From: Nematopogon swammerdamellus
Lineage: Eukaryota; Arthropoda; Insecta; Lepidoptera; Adelidae
NCBI GenBank assembly: GCA_946902875.1
Contig: OX336345.1
Location: forward strand, 21,111,395 to 21,175,394
DNA: 64,000 nucleotides
Reading direction: 5' to 3'
Position numbers and translations under genes: made by a program
Notes under the pieces: generated by a model
The model's input: only the letters and a program-made list of their open reading frames with translations
What the model was told of the DNA's origin: nothing
Databases searched by the model: none
Shown here: positions 22,201-31,900 of the stretch, piece after piece
How positions within the stretch are numbered: the stretch's first letter is position 1
How the letters are laid out: the number at the start of each line of letters is the position of its first letter

Positions 22201-25200
22201 TCCAATCCCTATGCACTTATGCATTCGGGTGAACCAGGTTTCAAAACATTTAAAAAACGTATCTTGCGGGAGGTCGAAAAATAACCGCCGAAATTCTTCG
22301 ACGGCCTCGTCTGCAGTGTTGAATTTTCGCCTGCGAAGCATTTTTTTTACCGTGGGAAATAAAAAAAATCGCATGGAGCTAAATCTGGGCTGTACGGAGG
22401 ATGGGATAACCTTTGTACCCCGAAGTTGTCAAATAGTCCATGTTTCTACCGGTGTGTGAGCGGGCGCGTTATCTTGGTGAAAAAGAATGCCACGGACGCC
22501 GCTTCTTGGGCGCTCGCTATTCAACTCCCTGAAAGCTTGAGGGAGACAAACTTCGCAATACCAATCTTCAGTTCAGCCTGAATCTCCCGATGTGTAATGT
22601 GTCTATTCTCCCGCAATAGCCACTCTACCATGATGACGTTTTCATGAGTGACTGCAGTTGATGGTCAGCCGGGTCTGGGGTCATAGTTTAGGTTCTCTCG
22701 ACCACCTTTAAATTCACGAAACCAATAAGTAACTGTTGTTAACGCAAGAGCAGACTCCCCAAAAGCAGCTTGCAAATTTTCGTGAGATTCCTTGAATGTT
22801 AACCCTAGTTTATAAGCATAGAAAATCATAACACGAAAAGCTTCTCGCGAGACGCCCATTGTTGCAAATAAAATATGAGTGACGGATAACCGTTAAAAAT
22901 TAAAAAAAAAAGAACTACACATAGGTGGCCAATAATTTTCATCAAGGAGATTTGTATTTAAATTAGCCGTCCAATCAAAATAGTTTCAGGAAAAAAAAAA
23001 TTATATTTATTCTGTGGCTAACAATTTTCGGAACAGCCCACGTATATAAAGTTGACGCACCGAAAGCAGACCTGTTTCACTGTGAAGATCGTGTGTGGGG
23101 TATCGGTACGGCTTTTTGTGTGCGACTCTAAGGAGAGCTCTTTGAGCTCTTTCAACCTGCAGCAAATGCTCCTTAGCCGCTCCACCCCACGAGAGTACAC
23201 AGTATGTAAGTAAGGACTGTGCCAGTGCTGTGTAGACAGTTTTAATGAGTGTTTTACTTGCTACGTTTCGTATACGCTTAAAAATATATATGAGCTTTCT
23301 GACTCGCCCGGCAAGAGTTGAGAGGTGTGCATCCCAGCAGAGCCTGACGTCCAGAGTCACTCCTAAATATTTTATTTCATTTGTACGTGAAAGGGCTTGG
23401 CAGGTACACCCGCCCCTCAGTGGCGGCTTTGACCAATAAATTTTAGTGAGGCGACTAAAAATCCACCTACATAGCTTAGACCTGAAGTTTGAGTACCAAT
23501 ACGATGGATCTAGCACCAGTGGTTCTCGAGTTATGACCAAAACAAAAGTTCATGTGACAGATGGATAGATCTCACCGAGACCTGAAGTTTGAGTACCAAC
23601 ACGATGGGTCTAGCACCAGTGGTTCTCGAGTTATGACCAAAACAAAAGTTCATGTGACAGATGGATAGATCTCACCGAGACCTGAAGTTTGAGTACCAAC
23701 ACGATGGGTCTAGCACCAGTGGTTCTCGAGTTATGACCAAAACAAACGTTCATGTGACAGATGGATAGATCTCACCGAGACCTGAAGTTTGAGTACCAAC
23801 ACGATGGGTCTAGCACCAGTGGTTCTCGAGTTATGACCAAAACAAACGTTCATGTGACAGATAGATAGATCTCACCGAGACCTGAAGTTTGAGTACCGAC
23901 ACGATGGGTCTAGCACCAGTGGTTCTCGAGTTATGACCAAAACAAAAGTTCACGTGACAGATGGATAGATCTCACCGAGACCTGAAGTTTGAGTACCAAC
24001 ACGTTCGCAGTTCGCGCGCGCCCAGTTGCAGCCGAACTTCGCCGAGCGCGCGCTCCCCTGCCCGCACTACACCCCGCAGCGGACTTCATTCGTTCTCGTA
24101 CTCGTGTGCCCATACTTTGATATTCCTATGATAGAATTTTGCACATAATTTGAAAAGGTGCCAGGAGAACAGCCGAGAGAGGCCGTGGGAGCTGTGTGCG
24201 CGGGAAGAAATATTATGTGACATTATGTTATTTACAGACTCTTACGTATCTACCGATTCTACCCTGGTACTTCAACATCAATCGGACCACAAAATCGTTA
24301 CCTTTTTGGTAGGGTTGGCCGTGGTGGGGAGCTGTGCGCGGGAAAAAATATTGTATGACATGTTATGTTATTTACTGAGACTCTTATCTACCGATTGTAC
24401 CCTGGTACTTCATGAGCTTCATGAGCGCTCGCCGCTCGTCTAGGCGAGCGCAGCGATGACGTAATCGTTCTTATGCAGCAGGATTTATTAGCGCCTCAAT
24501 TGCTAGTACATGCCACGAATTCAAAGCGATATGAGCCGGATGTGTCCGGCGTCTCACCAACTGTGCACAATTTCATGCAATGTTTTTTCCCGCGCGTGCG
24601 GCTCCTTGTCATAGCTGTCCCTGGTACTTTTTCAAATTATGCGCTGTGCTGTATGACATGTTATGTTATTTACTGAGACTCTTATCTACCGATTATACCC
24701 TGGTACTTCAAGGGAACACAGAGCGCTCGCCGCCCGTCTAGGCGAGCGCAGCGACGACGCGACGTAATCGTTCATGCAGCAGGATTTATCAGCGCCTCAA
24801 TTGCTAGGTAAATGCAACGAATTCAAGGTCAAACTTTGGTCTCTACGAGGTGAAGCGATATGAGCCGGATGTGTCCGGCGTCTCACCAACTGTGCACAAT
24901 GTCATGCAATGTTTTTTCCCGCGCGTGCGGCTCCTTGTCATGGCTGTGTCCCTGGTACTTTTTCAAATTATGCGCTGTGCTGTATGGTGCTGTCGGCATT
25001 TGCGCCAACACACGCGCGTGGACAAGTACATGTGTATTGTATGCACTAACACATCTTTGGCGCAGAGCTGAAGTATTTCGTTCGTCGCCTCTAAGGACCC
25101 CTCTCGCACCACCTCCCCGCGCCGCACCGCCGGCTCGCCTCCGCGCCGCCGTGCGCCGTTCGCTTTTTTGGTCTATAATGTTCTCTGATCAGTTTGGATG

Positions 25201-27850
25201 GACTTTTTTTAAATTTTCTTTCATGGTATTTTGAAATTTTTTTTTTCTTTACCTTCAAGATAATTAAGTGAGGCGGTGCTTCACTTGCTTCACCTGGATA
25301 ACCGCCACTGCCGCCCCTCCTCCCACAAGAGTGAACTTTTAGTTCAGTATTCCTAGGGGGGTGACTGGCCTTCGTGATACCAAAGCAAATATATTTGGTT
25401 TTTTTTACATTTAATGTCAGTAAATTATTGTCAAGCCATGTTTTTATATTGGAAACTCCCGTTTCGGCTACCTCTAAAACCTCATTCCACGTGTCTCCAA
25501 CGAAAAGGAGCGCCGTGTCATCAGCATACGTGAAAATGGTGCAACCATGGATTTTCGCATTGCAGATCTCATTGATATAAATAATAAATAGAAGTGGCCC
25601 CAGCACACTGCCCTGTGGTACACCAGATGTAATGTTAGTCTGCTCACTGACAATATCACCAATTCTTACACATTGGGTTCTTCCCGTATAAATATATATA
25701 TATATGTTACGGTTCAAAAGATACAGCCTTTTAAAGGTACCGTGTGGGGCCGGTACTTTAAAAGAATAGCCCCACTGCATCTCTCCCCGTGTATGTCGTA
25801 AAAGGCGACTAAGGTATAGTTGTTCTCCCTTAGTTGTTAGTACCTTAGTTGTCAGAAGCTTAGTGATTGTACCTTAGTGGCCAGATGCTTGAGGCTGTCA
25901 GCCTTGATAGTCCGCTTGAGGGTGGGGTCGATGATGAACTCCCTCAGCTTTAAGTCCTTCTTCATGGAGGCCTGGAAGCTGGTCAGCTCCTTCTCGACCG
26001 CATCCAGCTGCTTGGTTTTGGTGGCAGCCGAGTAGAGGGCGGCAGCGTAGCGGCCATCTAGACCGAACACCTGCACTGGAGGCTTTATCATCTGCGACCC
26101 TGCGGACGTGCTCGCAGAGCGCACCTGTAAACACATTTTTTTTTTATGTAACCCAACACGGGTGGCTGTTTCGAGAGACCAATGGTACTGTCGACAGAGC
26201 CAACAACCCCTCTCCTCGCGAAACCACGCTCAGTGAGGCGCCATGCCAACAGATTTACGGACTGTTTCGGATTCGGGAAACACACTCGCCGGGAGACAGC
26301 TCCACACCCTAGCGGTGCGACAAAGAAAGGATTTTGAGAACCGATGGGTTCTCAAAAGCCCAATGTCAACAACAAAAGGTTGCTCAGTTTCTCTGCGGCG
26401 AGTGCTGCGAAGATAGGTCGGATGGCAAGGAATAAGGGAAGCAAGGTCCTCCGAGCAGCGTCCATGATACTACCTATAGAACAAATCGTCTGTGACTGAG
26501 AGACTCCAGATCATCCGTCAGTTTCGGGTCTCCCACCAGACGGACGGCTCGGCGCTGTTGAATCCAAGGACGCCAACATATACTGGGGGCTGCCTTCCCA
26601 AACATATGGGGGCTGCCTTCCCAACATATGGGGGCTGCCTTCCCAAATGTGGCTACAGTATTCCATCACCGGCCTAATCTGTGATTTGTACAACATGAGT
26701 AGTTGTCAGCCTCGATAGCTCAGTGGTGCAGACAATCGACTGTCGCTATTGATTGTTAAGCAACGCTGGGCGCGGTCAGTACTTGGATGGGTGACCGCTC
26801 GACCGTTGGAGGCTAACCGTGGTTCGGATTCCAAGTAAAACTGTAGGTCCCTTCCCTTCTTAACCTTACTAGGTGGTAGGATTCAACCCGCCCGGGTTGT
26901 TACCACCGCACTGAATGAAACGTCGGTCGAAACGGCTATGTAAATAGTTTGTGTTTTCCGTCCAGTTCAGTGTAGCCGGCACGACCGAAGGGAAGCATTG
27001 ACATGGCACCTAGCTCACCCGGTGTTATGGGCTGACATCACGGATGTTTTAGGTAATGTAGCCAACAGTGTCAGTTTCAATAAAAAAAAAAAAAAAGTTG
27101 TGCCGGTGAGAAGAACCTTAAATTTCGGTATAGGATCAGCAGCACACACGAACGATTATTCTTTCTCTCACTCTGCAGTTAGCGGCGCAGTCAGGAACAA
27201 AGGAGAAGAAAACGAGTTGGCCAACTAAAAGCGACGGCCGCTGTAGGCGAAGAAGTCGGCGGTCAGTCCCAACTACACGGAGCTGATACGATTTTTAAGT
27301 TGGGACCACGCCCCCCAACTATCGTTGAACAATTGGCACGGGAAGCCAACTCTGGCCGACTCAACTCAATTCGCTGCCGACTTTTTCTTCTCCTTTGTTC
27401 CTGAGTGCGCACTACCTGCAGAGTGAGAGAGAGAATAATCGTGGATAATCGTCCGTGTTACCTCAACGACTATGCCCGATTCAATTAATAATCGGGTCGT
27501 TGGACAGTTGATCGTCTCCGAATAGCCAAAGAAAATTAAAATGTAGGTACTTACTATTTTCGCCACGAGAAAGTGTGATTATAAATGTCTCCAGACAAGA
27601 GCGCATAGGGTCAAGGGTATTTTTATTTTTGGAGTGGAGCATATAATATACCAGGACGAAGCCCGGTGAGATTCATGCATGGCTATGCTATGCATGACGG
27701 TCTTTAGGCATGAGGATTTTATCAATGAATTTTGACTGAAAGCACTGTAAGGAATACAGGTTACGTAATGTCGGAGCCGGCAGTGGGTCGACATAATAAA
27801 AACTGAAAAAGATAGATACCAACCAGCATTGCATACTTGGTGGAGGCCAT
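19288..27850 (-). CDS. ATP5PO: Mitochondrial ATP synthase OSCP subunit (ATP5PO)
   Basis: Four exons join in phase 0: 27850-27824 (9 codons, Met-Ala-Ser-Thr-Lys...), 26124-25873 (84), 20344-20153 (64) and 19443-19288 (51 plus TAA), giving 208 aa, the usual OSCP length. It is the stalk subunit that connects the F1 head to the peripheral stalk of mitochondrial ATP synthase. The N terminus (about 1-22) is Ser/Thr/Arg-rich and fits a mitochondrial targeting peptide. Family blocks: PPVQVFGLDGRYAAALYSAA near the start of the mature protein, LLAENGRL (exon 3), MMAAHRGEV, and the C-terminal KVDPTLIGGMIVSIADKYVD. No frame damage, so it should be functional. Intron 2 (20345-25872) is swollen by mariner, LINE, hAT and SINE insertions. 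The neighbouring polyamine oxidase is divergent, 1.13 kb away. Confidence 0.97.
19735..19960 (-). mobile_element. RTE-type LINE internal fragment
   Basis: The minus-strand frame gives LMYGSESWAWQTKHESRINA and VEMCSLRSMCGV, typical of the RTE ORF region after the reverse transcriptase. It lies in OSCP intron 3. Confidence 0.8.
20383..20775 (+). mobile_element. tRNA-Ser/Leu-type SINE, full-length reference copy
   Basis: Head: gggtggccgagcggtttggg (A box) and ggttcgaatccggtgg (B box), derived from a long-variable-arm tRNA. Then tgagtttttttctgatg, acctacacctgctgcttcac, and the core (gtaggtccc, cttactaggtggtagg, gttggtaccaccgtac) shared with the other SINE families here. The tail is different: it ends gccaccgataccggataaca. 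Inserted 38 bp before OSCP exon 3, antisense to it. Confidence 0.88.
20776..21646. other. Unassigned intronic sequence, part probably repetitive
   Basis: 21000-21400 is GC-richer and reads like a transposable-element remnant, but no protein or terminal signature was recognised. A 16-bp unit (tttctcacaatccg) is repeated three times at 21390-21432. Confidence 0.4.
21647..21683. repeat. Short palindrome, 15-bp stem
   Basis: ctgaaatgtcgtacg pairs perfectly with cgtacgacatttcag around a 7-nt loop. Confidence 0.7.
21755..21835. repeat. (GT)n microsatellite
   Basis: Interrupted gt/tg repeats. The histidine/threonine-rich minus-strand frame over it is an artefact. Confidence 0.85.
22112..23046 (-). 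mobile_element. Mariner-type element, internally deleted
   Basis: Ends are inverted (aggctgttccgaaaattgtt on the left, complement near 23010-23040) with TA-rich flanks. On the minus strand, broken frames give mariner transposase pieces in order: helix-turn-helix region (LTTVTYWFREFKGGREN), HQDNAPAHTPVET with the second catalytic Asp, the PPYSPDLAPCDFF block with the third Asp, and the C-terminal LPQDTFFKCFETWFTRM. The element is about 0.93 kb against a usual 1.3 kb, has a stop after VETWTI and lacks the region with the first Asp, so it is dead. Confidence 0.9.
23481..24000. repeat. 100-bp minisatellite, about 5.2 copies
   Basis: The start motif cctgaagtttgagtaccaac recurs at 23481, 23581, 23681, 23781, 23881 and 23981, exactly 100 bp apart, with only a few substitutions between copies. 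Entirely inside hAT element B. Confidence 0.95.
24180..24990. repeat. ~300-bp tandem duplication inside element B
   Basis: cgtctaggcgagcgcagcga recurs at about 24437 and 24734, gatgtgtccggcgtctcacc at about 24538 and 24868, and catgttatgttatttactga at about 24359 and 24656. The period is roughly 300-330 bp. Confidence 0.85.
25738..25815 (+). mobile_element. SINE head fragment (AAGGCGACTAAGG)
   Basis: gtgtggggccggtactttaa, ccccactgcatctctccccg and gtcgtaaaaggcgactaagg. Less than 60 bp from OSCP exon 2. Confidence 0.7.
26140..26700 (-). mobile_element. CR1/Jockey-type LINE 3' end with triplicated segment
   Basis: Minus-strand frames give YKSQIRPVMEYCSHIWEGSP and CR1-like C-terminal remnants, ending in a T-rich tract at 26140. 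A 24-bp segment (catatgggggctgccttccc) is present three times at 26575-26650, an expansion inside the coding remnant. Confidence 0.8.
26705..27096 (+). mobile_element. SINE with 5S rRNA promoter between tRNA-like boxes
   Basis: Best copy of this family. tagctcagtggt at 26716-26727 is a tRNA-like A box. 26755-26798 (starts gttaagcaacgctgggcgcg, ends ggatgggtgaccgc) matches the internal promoter of 5S rRNA. ggttcggattcc at 26821-26832 is B-box like. The 5S box A starts about 53 nt from the element start, close to its position in a real 5S gene (about +50). Then come the shared core (cttactaggtggtagg), the tail, and a poly-A end. Flanks share agttgt. Confidence 0.85.
27100..27460. mobile_element. 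Candidate TIR element in OSCP intron 1
   Basis: cgattattctttctctcact (about 27149) pairs with agtgagagagagaataatcg (about 27421), and gaacaaaggagaagaaaa with its complement ttttcttctcctttgttc. The arms are about 65 bp. Ends are not precisely defined. Confidence 0.5.
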
Positions 27851-28319
27851 TTTCGAGCTGTGGTGAACAAAAGCGCAGGCCGACGAATCGTGAAGATTTA
27901 AAACGGTGATTGATAGATGGAACGGGGTGGTGCACCACCCACAGACTATAGACGAAAGTCTTTGACAGACAGTCGACAAGACTGACAAATGACAAATGAG
28001 CAGATGTGCTGCCAGTTTTGAATTCAAGCGTTTTGGAAAAGCCTGTTTACACACGTCGAGTGATTTCTTTTATAATTTATCCCTGCGCCTGCCACACCCA
28101 TCACATACACTTTCTCAGATGTTATGTATGATCTAATTTCTCAGCAGCAAAGAAAGAATACTACTATAAAAAATATAAAAAAATATATAAAAAATACTAA
28201 AAACATAACCTAAACATGTACGAAGTTTTGATACGATGCAAACAAGATGGAACTTCCATCCCTCTTCGAACTGTCACTGTCAGTTGTGTTGAATGTCACC
28301 TCGGCGTAATTGGCTCAAT

Positions 28320-28902
28320 CACTGTTGCCAACTTAGCTACTTTATAGCTAGATCTAGCAACTTTTGGATGTTTTCAGCTACAAAATAATCATTTTAGCTA
28401 CAAAATAAATCTAGCTACTTTTCTAGCTACTTTGGTAAATATGTAAGATTTATAGCTTGCAACACTTCCCTCATGGGAGTTTTGAACAGAAAGCATTGTT
28501 TATGGAATCGGGGGAATTCTCGTCACCTCTTCGCAATATTAGTTGGTTCGTTTCGTATTAGTAGTAGTATCGTATCGTATCAGTCCGACTGTTTCAGTCA
28601 TATATATATCACGTGTTTCGTATGGCGCTGGGCGCACTCTTTACTAAAATGTAAACAGACATTTTAGAAGATGAAAACTTTTGTGAAATAGTAAGTTTTT
28701 TTTAATTTCTCTCCTTACATTTATAAGGTGTAATAAAATAAATCTATAGCCTTTAAGGGTTTAATCTGTATGAGGAAATAAGTCGATTCATAGAAAAACC
28801 ATGACAAAGGACAGGTATTTTTTTTTATATACATTTAGCTACTTCTAGCTACTTTCAGATTCTCAACTAGCTACTTTTCTATTTCACCAGTTGGCAACAG
28901 TG
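28320..28902. mobile_element. hAT-type MITE D in the SMOX-like 5' region
   Basis: Ends are CACTGTTGCCAACT and AGTTGGCAACAGTG (14-bp perfect TIR), flanked by identical 8-bp duplications GGCTCAAT (28312-28319, 28903-28910). Subterminal tagctac motifs recur near both ends. The interior (aatctatagcc, aagtcgattc, tagaaaaa) aligns with element E. It ends 74 bp before the polyamine oxidase ATG. Confidence 0.93.
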
Positions 28903-28976
28903 GGCTCAATCCGGCTGATTCTTCGCTTGAATTTGTACTAAAAAGTTTGCGAGATTGACGCTTGTGGAAAAATATT

Positions 28977-31900
28977 ATGGGAGATGCGGGAACCAACTCC
29001 AATAGAGAATGTGAAACAAATTCGAATACTTGCCGGATCCTCATTATAGGCGGCGGCATGGCCGGGCTGTCCGCCGCGAACCACTTGCTCAAAAATGGAG
29101 TGCGCGATTTTCGCATCCTCGAGGCGCGCAAGAGGCTCGGCGGGCGCATCGTGTCGCTCGGTCTCGCGCGCCACCGCGTGGAGCTCGGCGCCAACTGGAT
29201 CCACGGTGTGCTCGGCAACCCGATCTTCGAGCTTGCGATGGCTCACTCGCTAGTGGACATCGTCAGCTCGCCTAAGCCACACCGCGTAATCGCCGCGACG
29301 GCGGACGGCAAGCAAGTGCCTTTTGGCGTTCTGCACGAGATCTACGAAGCGTACGTGTGTTTCCTGCGCAGGTGCGAGGAGTACTTCCTCTGTCAGTACG
29401 CCCCGCCGCCCGATGTGCACAGCGTCGGCGAGCACGTGGACCTCGAGGCGGCGATATACCTCGAGAGGCTGAGCTCGCCGGAGGACAGGAAGCTTCGCCG
29501 CCAGATCTTCGACTGCCTGCTCAAGCGGGAGACCTGCATCTCCGGCTGCAGCAGCATGAGCGAGATCGACCTGCTGGAGCTGGGCAGCTACACGGAGCTG
29601 CAGGGCGGCAACATAATGCTCCCGGCAGGCTACAGCGCCATACTCGACCCGCTCACCAAGAACATAGACCCCGACCGCATCCTCACCGGCCGGCCCGTCG
29701 TCAAAATCTACTGGGACGAGAGACGGGACGCCGACGACGACACCGGCAACGAATCCGACGACTCCGACAAGACTGTCATAGAAGATATATCTAAAACGCC
29801 CGGTGCGGCCGCCGCCGCGCCGTCTCCGCAGCCCGGCCCCAGCGCACCGAGTCCCTCCAGCGCCCGCTACAACTACGTCGAAGTTGTCTGCGAAAACGGA
29901 GAAAAGTATTACGCCGAGCATGTCATATGCACTCTTCCGCTAGGAGTCCTCAAGAGTACGGCCGATACACTGTTCGTGCCGCGCCTGCCCGACTACAAGA
30001 CTGAAGCGATCGGCCGGCTACTGTTCGGAACTGTCGACAAAATATATCTCGAGTACGATAGGCCGTTCCTCAATCCCAACATAACTGAGATTATGTTGCT
30101 CTGGGAGGGCAGCGGTGCGGAGGAGGAATTAGAAAACAGTTGGTTCAAGAAGATCTATTCGTTCGCGAAGGTCTCGGAGACGCTGCTGCTGGGCTGGGTC
30201 TCCGGCCGCGAGGCTGAGTACATGGAAACGTTATCGAGTGAGACTGTCGCCGCCACATGCACCAAAATATTAAGACAATTTTTAAATGACCCTTATATTC
30301 CCGAACCTCAAAAATGTATATGGTGAGAGCTTTTTATATGCATTGCGCCTTACTATAGACTGTTTTTTTGGAAGACGGAGTAAAGTGACGTTTGGAGTGT
30401 TGCCAGTTTATGGAAAATTTTAAATAGGCATGTAGTTGTATCGATTGATTAATTAATGAAATGCTGTAAACTCTAATATTTACCTAATTGTGGATTTAAT
30501 TGACAACATATTAAGCAAAATCTTGCTAGAAAAATGTTAAGTTTAAGGCAGCGCCACAGGTAGCGCATAATATGTGTGAAGGTGTGTCGTGTCGTGTAAA
30601 AGTCGATACTATTTTCATCGACTATAATCCCTAGTGGTGCAAAGCGTGCAACACTCTAATGTCAGTCAAACGTCACTTTACTCCGTCTTCCAAAAAAACA
30701 GACTATAGCTGCTCGATAAGTTATAGATAGATAGATTGCTAGATAGATAAAATGCTTTATTGCTCCAGTAAATATTATATTATATTACTATATATTTCTT
30801 TATTTACACATTTACAATATTTACATTAATTTTACATATACATATATTATTATTATGCTCTTTATTTCACATTTTTATACAAATTCATATTAATTTTACA
30901 CATATTATACTATAAAAAGTAATAAAAATACACAACATTAATACAAATAATTATGAAATAAAAACGGTAATACCGCCGCCGGCGGCGGGAGACAAGCCTC
31001 CAAGCAATCAAGAATTAATTATATTATTATTATATTACATATATTAAACAGTAACAAGTACATTAGAAAATTTATATAAAGTGCAAAGGCGGACTTGTTT
31101 ACACAGTTGTTTACAGAGATTACTTACAGTCAACCTTTGGATGTTTGAGATTCGATAATATAGTGGAATATAAGTAGGTAGTAGCAAAAGAGTTGAGCGT
31201 GAGAATTGAAGATAAAATAATAGTAAGATTACTTATTAACAATACAATATAAGTACATGCTAGTTATATACAAGCCATGGTGTTAATCTTGTTGGAATAC
31301 TTTGCTAAACGCGACGGTCCGTGTTTTTTTTTGTGGATAGCGCGGCATGTGGCATCGTTTCAACTACAAGTAGGTGTCTAAAGATGCCCGTGGACATTCT
31401 GTGATGTACGGCGATTGCGAATACCATGCCGGTCTGACTGGAGTCTTTTCACGTCTCTTTTGAAAAACCCCAGGCTGTACTTGGGAGGAATAGATGGGCA
31501 GGGAGTGCGCTGCAATTTGAAACTTAAGTCCTTGCAGTGCAACACCAATTACTCTGCTTACCTTGTAAATTTATTTTTTATATATATAATTTTTTTTTCA
31601 TTCTATTTATTGTTCTCTTTTCTTTATTTTTTTGTTACTGCTCTAACTAAATGAAGCAAGTAGTGTACAAACGTTTATCAACTATGTCGGTAAATTATAT
31701 CTTGTGTAATGTTTATTTTAACATGTGACATATTTCCGTTATTTGTGCCAATACATACATACATAGCGTTACACCTGTTTCCCGGTGGGGTAGGCAGAGA
31801 CAACGGATCTCCACGTGCCACGATCCTGACACACCTCTACCGCCTCATCCACTCTCATAATGTTTTTCATGCATGCTCGTCGGTTACGGGTACTACGCAC

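Larger units (their letters stand above)
23418..25310. mobile_element. hAT-type element B with internal minisatellite
   Basis: Begins CAGTGGCGG, ends CCGCCACTG, flanked by perfect 8-bp duplications CCGCCCCT (23410-23417 and 25311-25318). Both ends match element A (11995-13532), inverted. The interior holds a 100-bp minisatellite (23481-24000), a GC-rich part, and a second ~300-bp tandem duplication (24180-24990). No transposase. Confidence 0.93.
23047..25690 (-). mobile_element. LINE reverse transcriptase split by hAT element B
   Basis: 25311-25690 encodes RT core motifs (TSGVPQGSVLGPLLF, then TYADDTALL, NLLTLNVKKTKYICF) and ends LKVHSCGRRGG. 23047-23417 continues with the KYLGVTLD block and C-terminal TALAQSLLTYCVLSWGG. 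hAT element B (23418-25310) sits exactly between them, with the CCGCCCCT duplication. Without it the frame is continuous, so the LINE was open at that point when the hAT landed. Jockey/CR1-like, 5' truncated. Confidence 0.9.

Noticed and set aside
23481..24000. CRISPR-like array
   Set aside because: Repeat units are contiguous and 100 bp long without unique spacers, in a eukaryotic hAT element.
26755..26798. 5S rRNA gene
   Set aside because: Only the internal-promoter region matches; the 5' and 3' parts of 5S are missing and the unit is repeated as a SINE.
29250..29921. 223-codon minus-strand frame opposite the polyamine oxidase
   Set aside because: Antisense shadow of a GC-rich exon with clear FAD-oxidase motifs.
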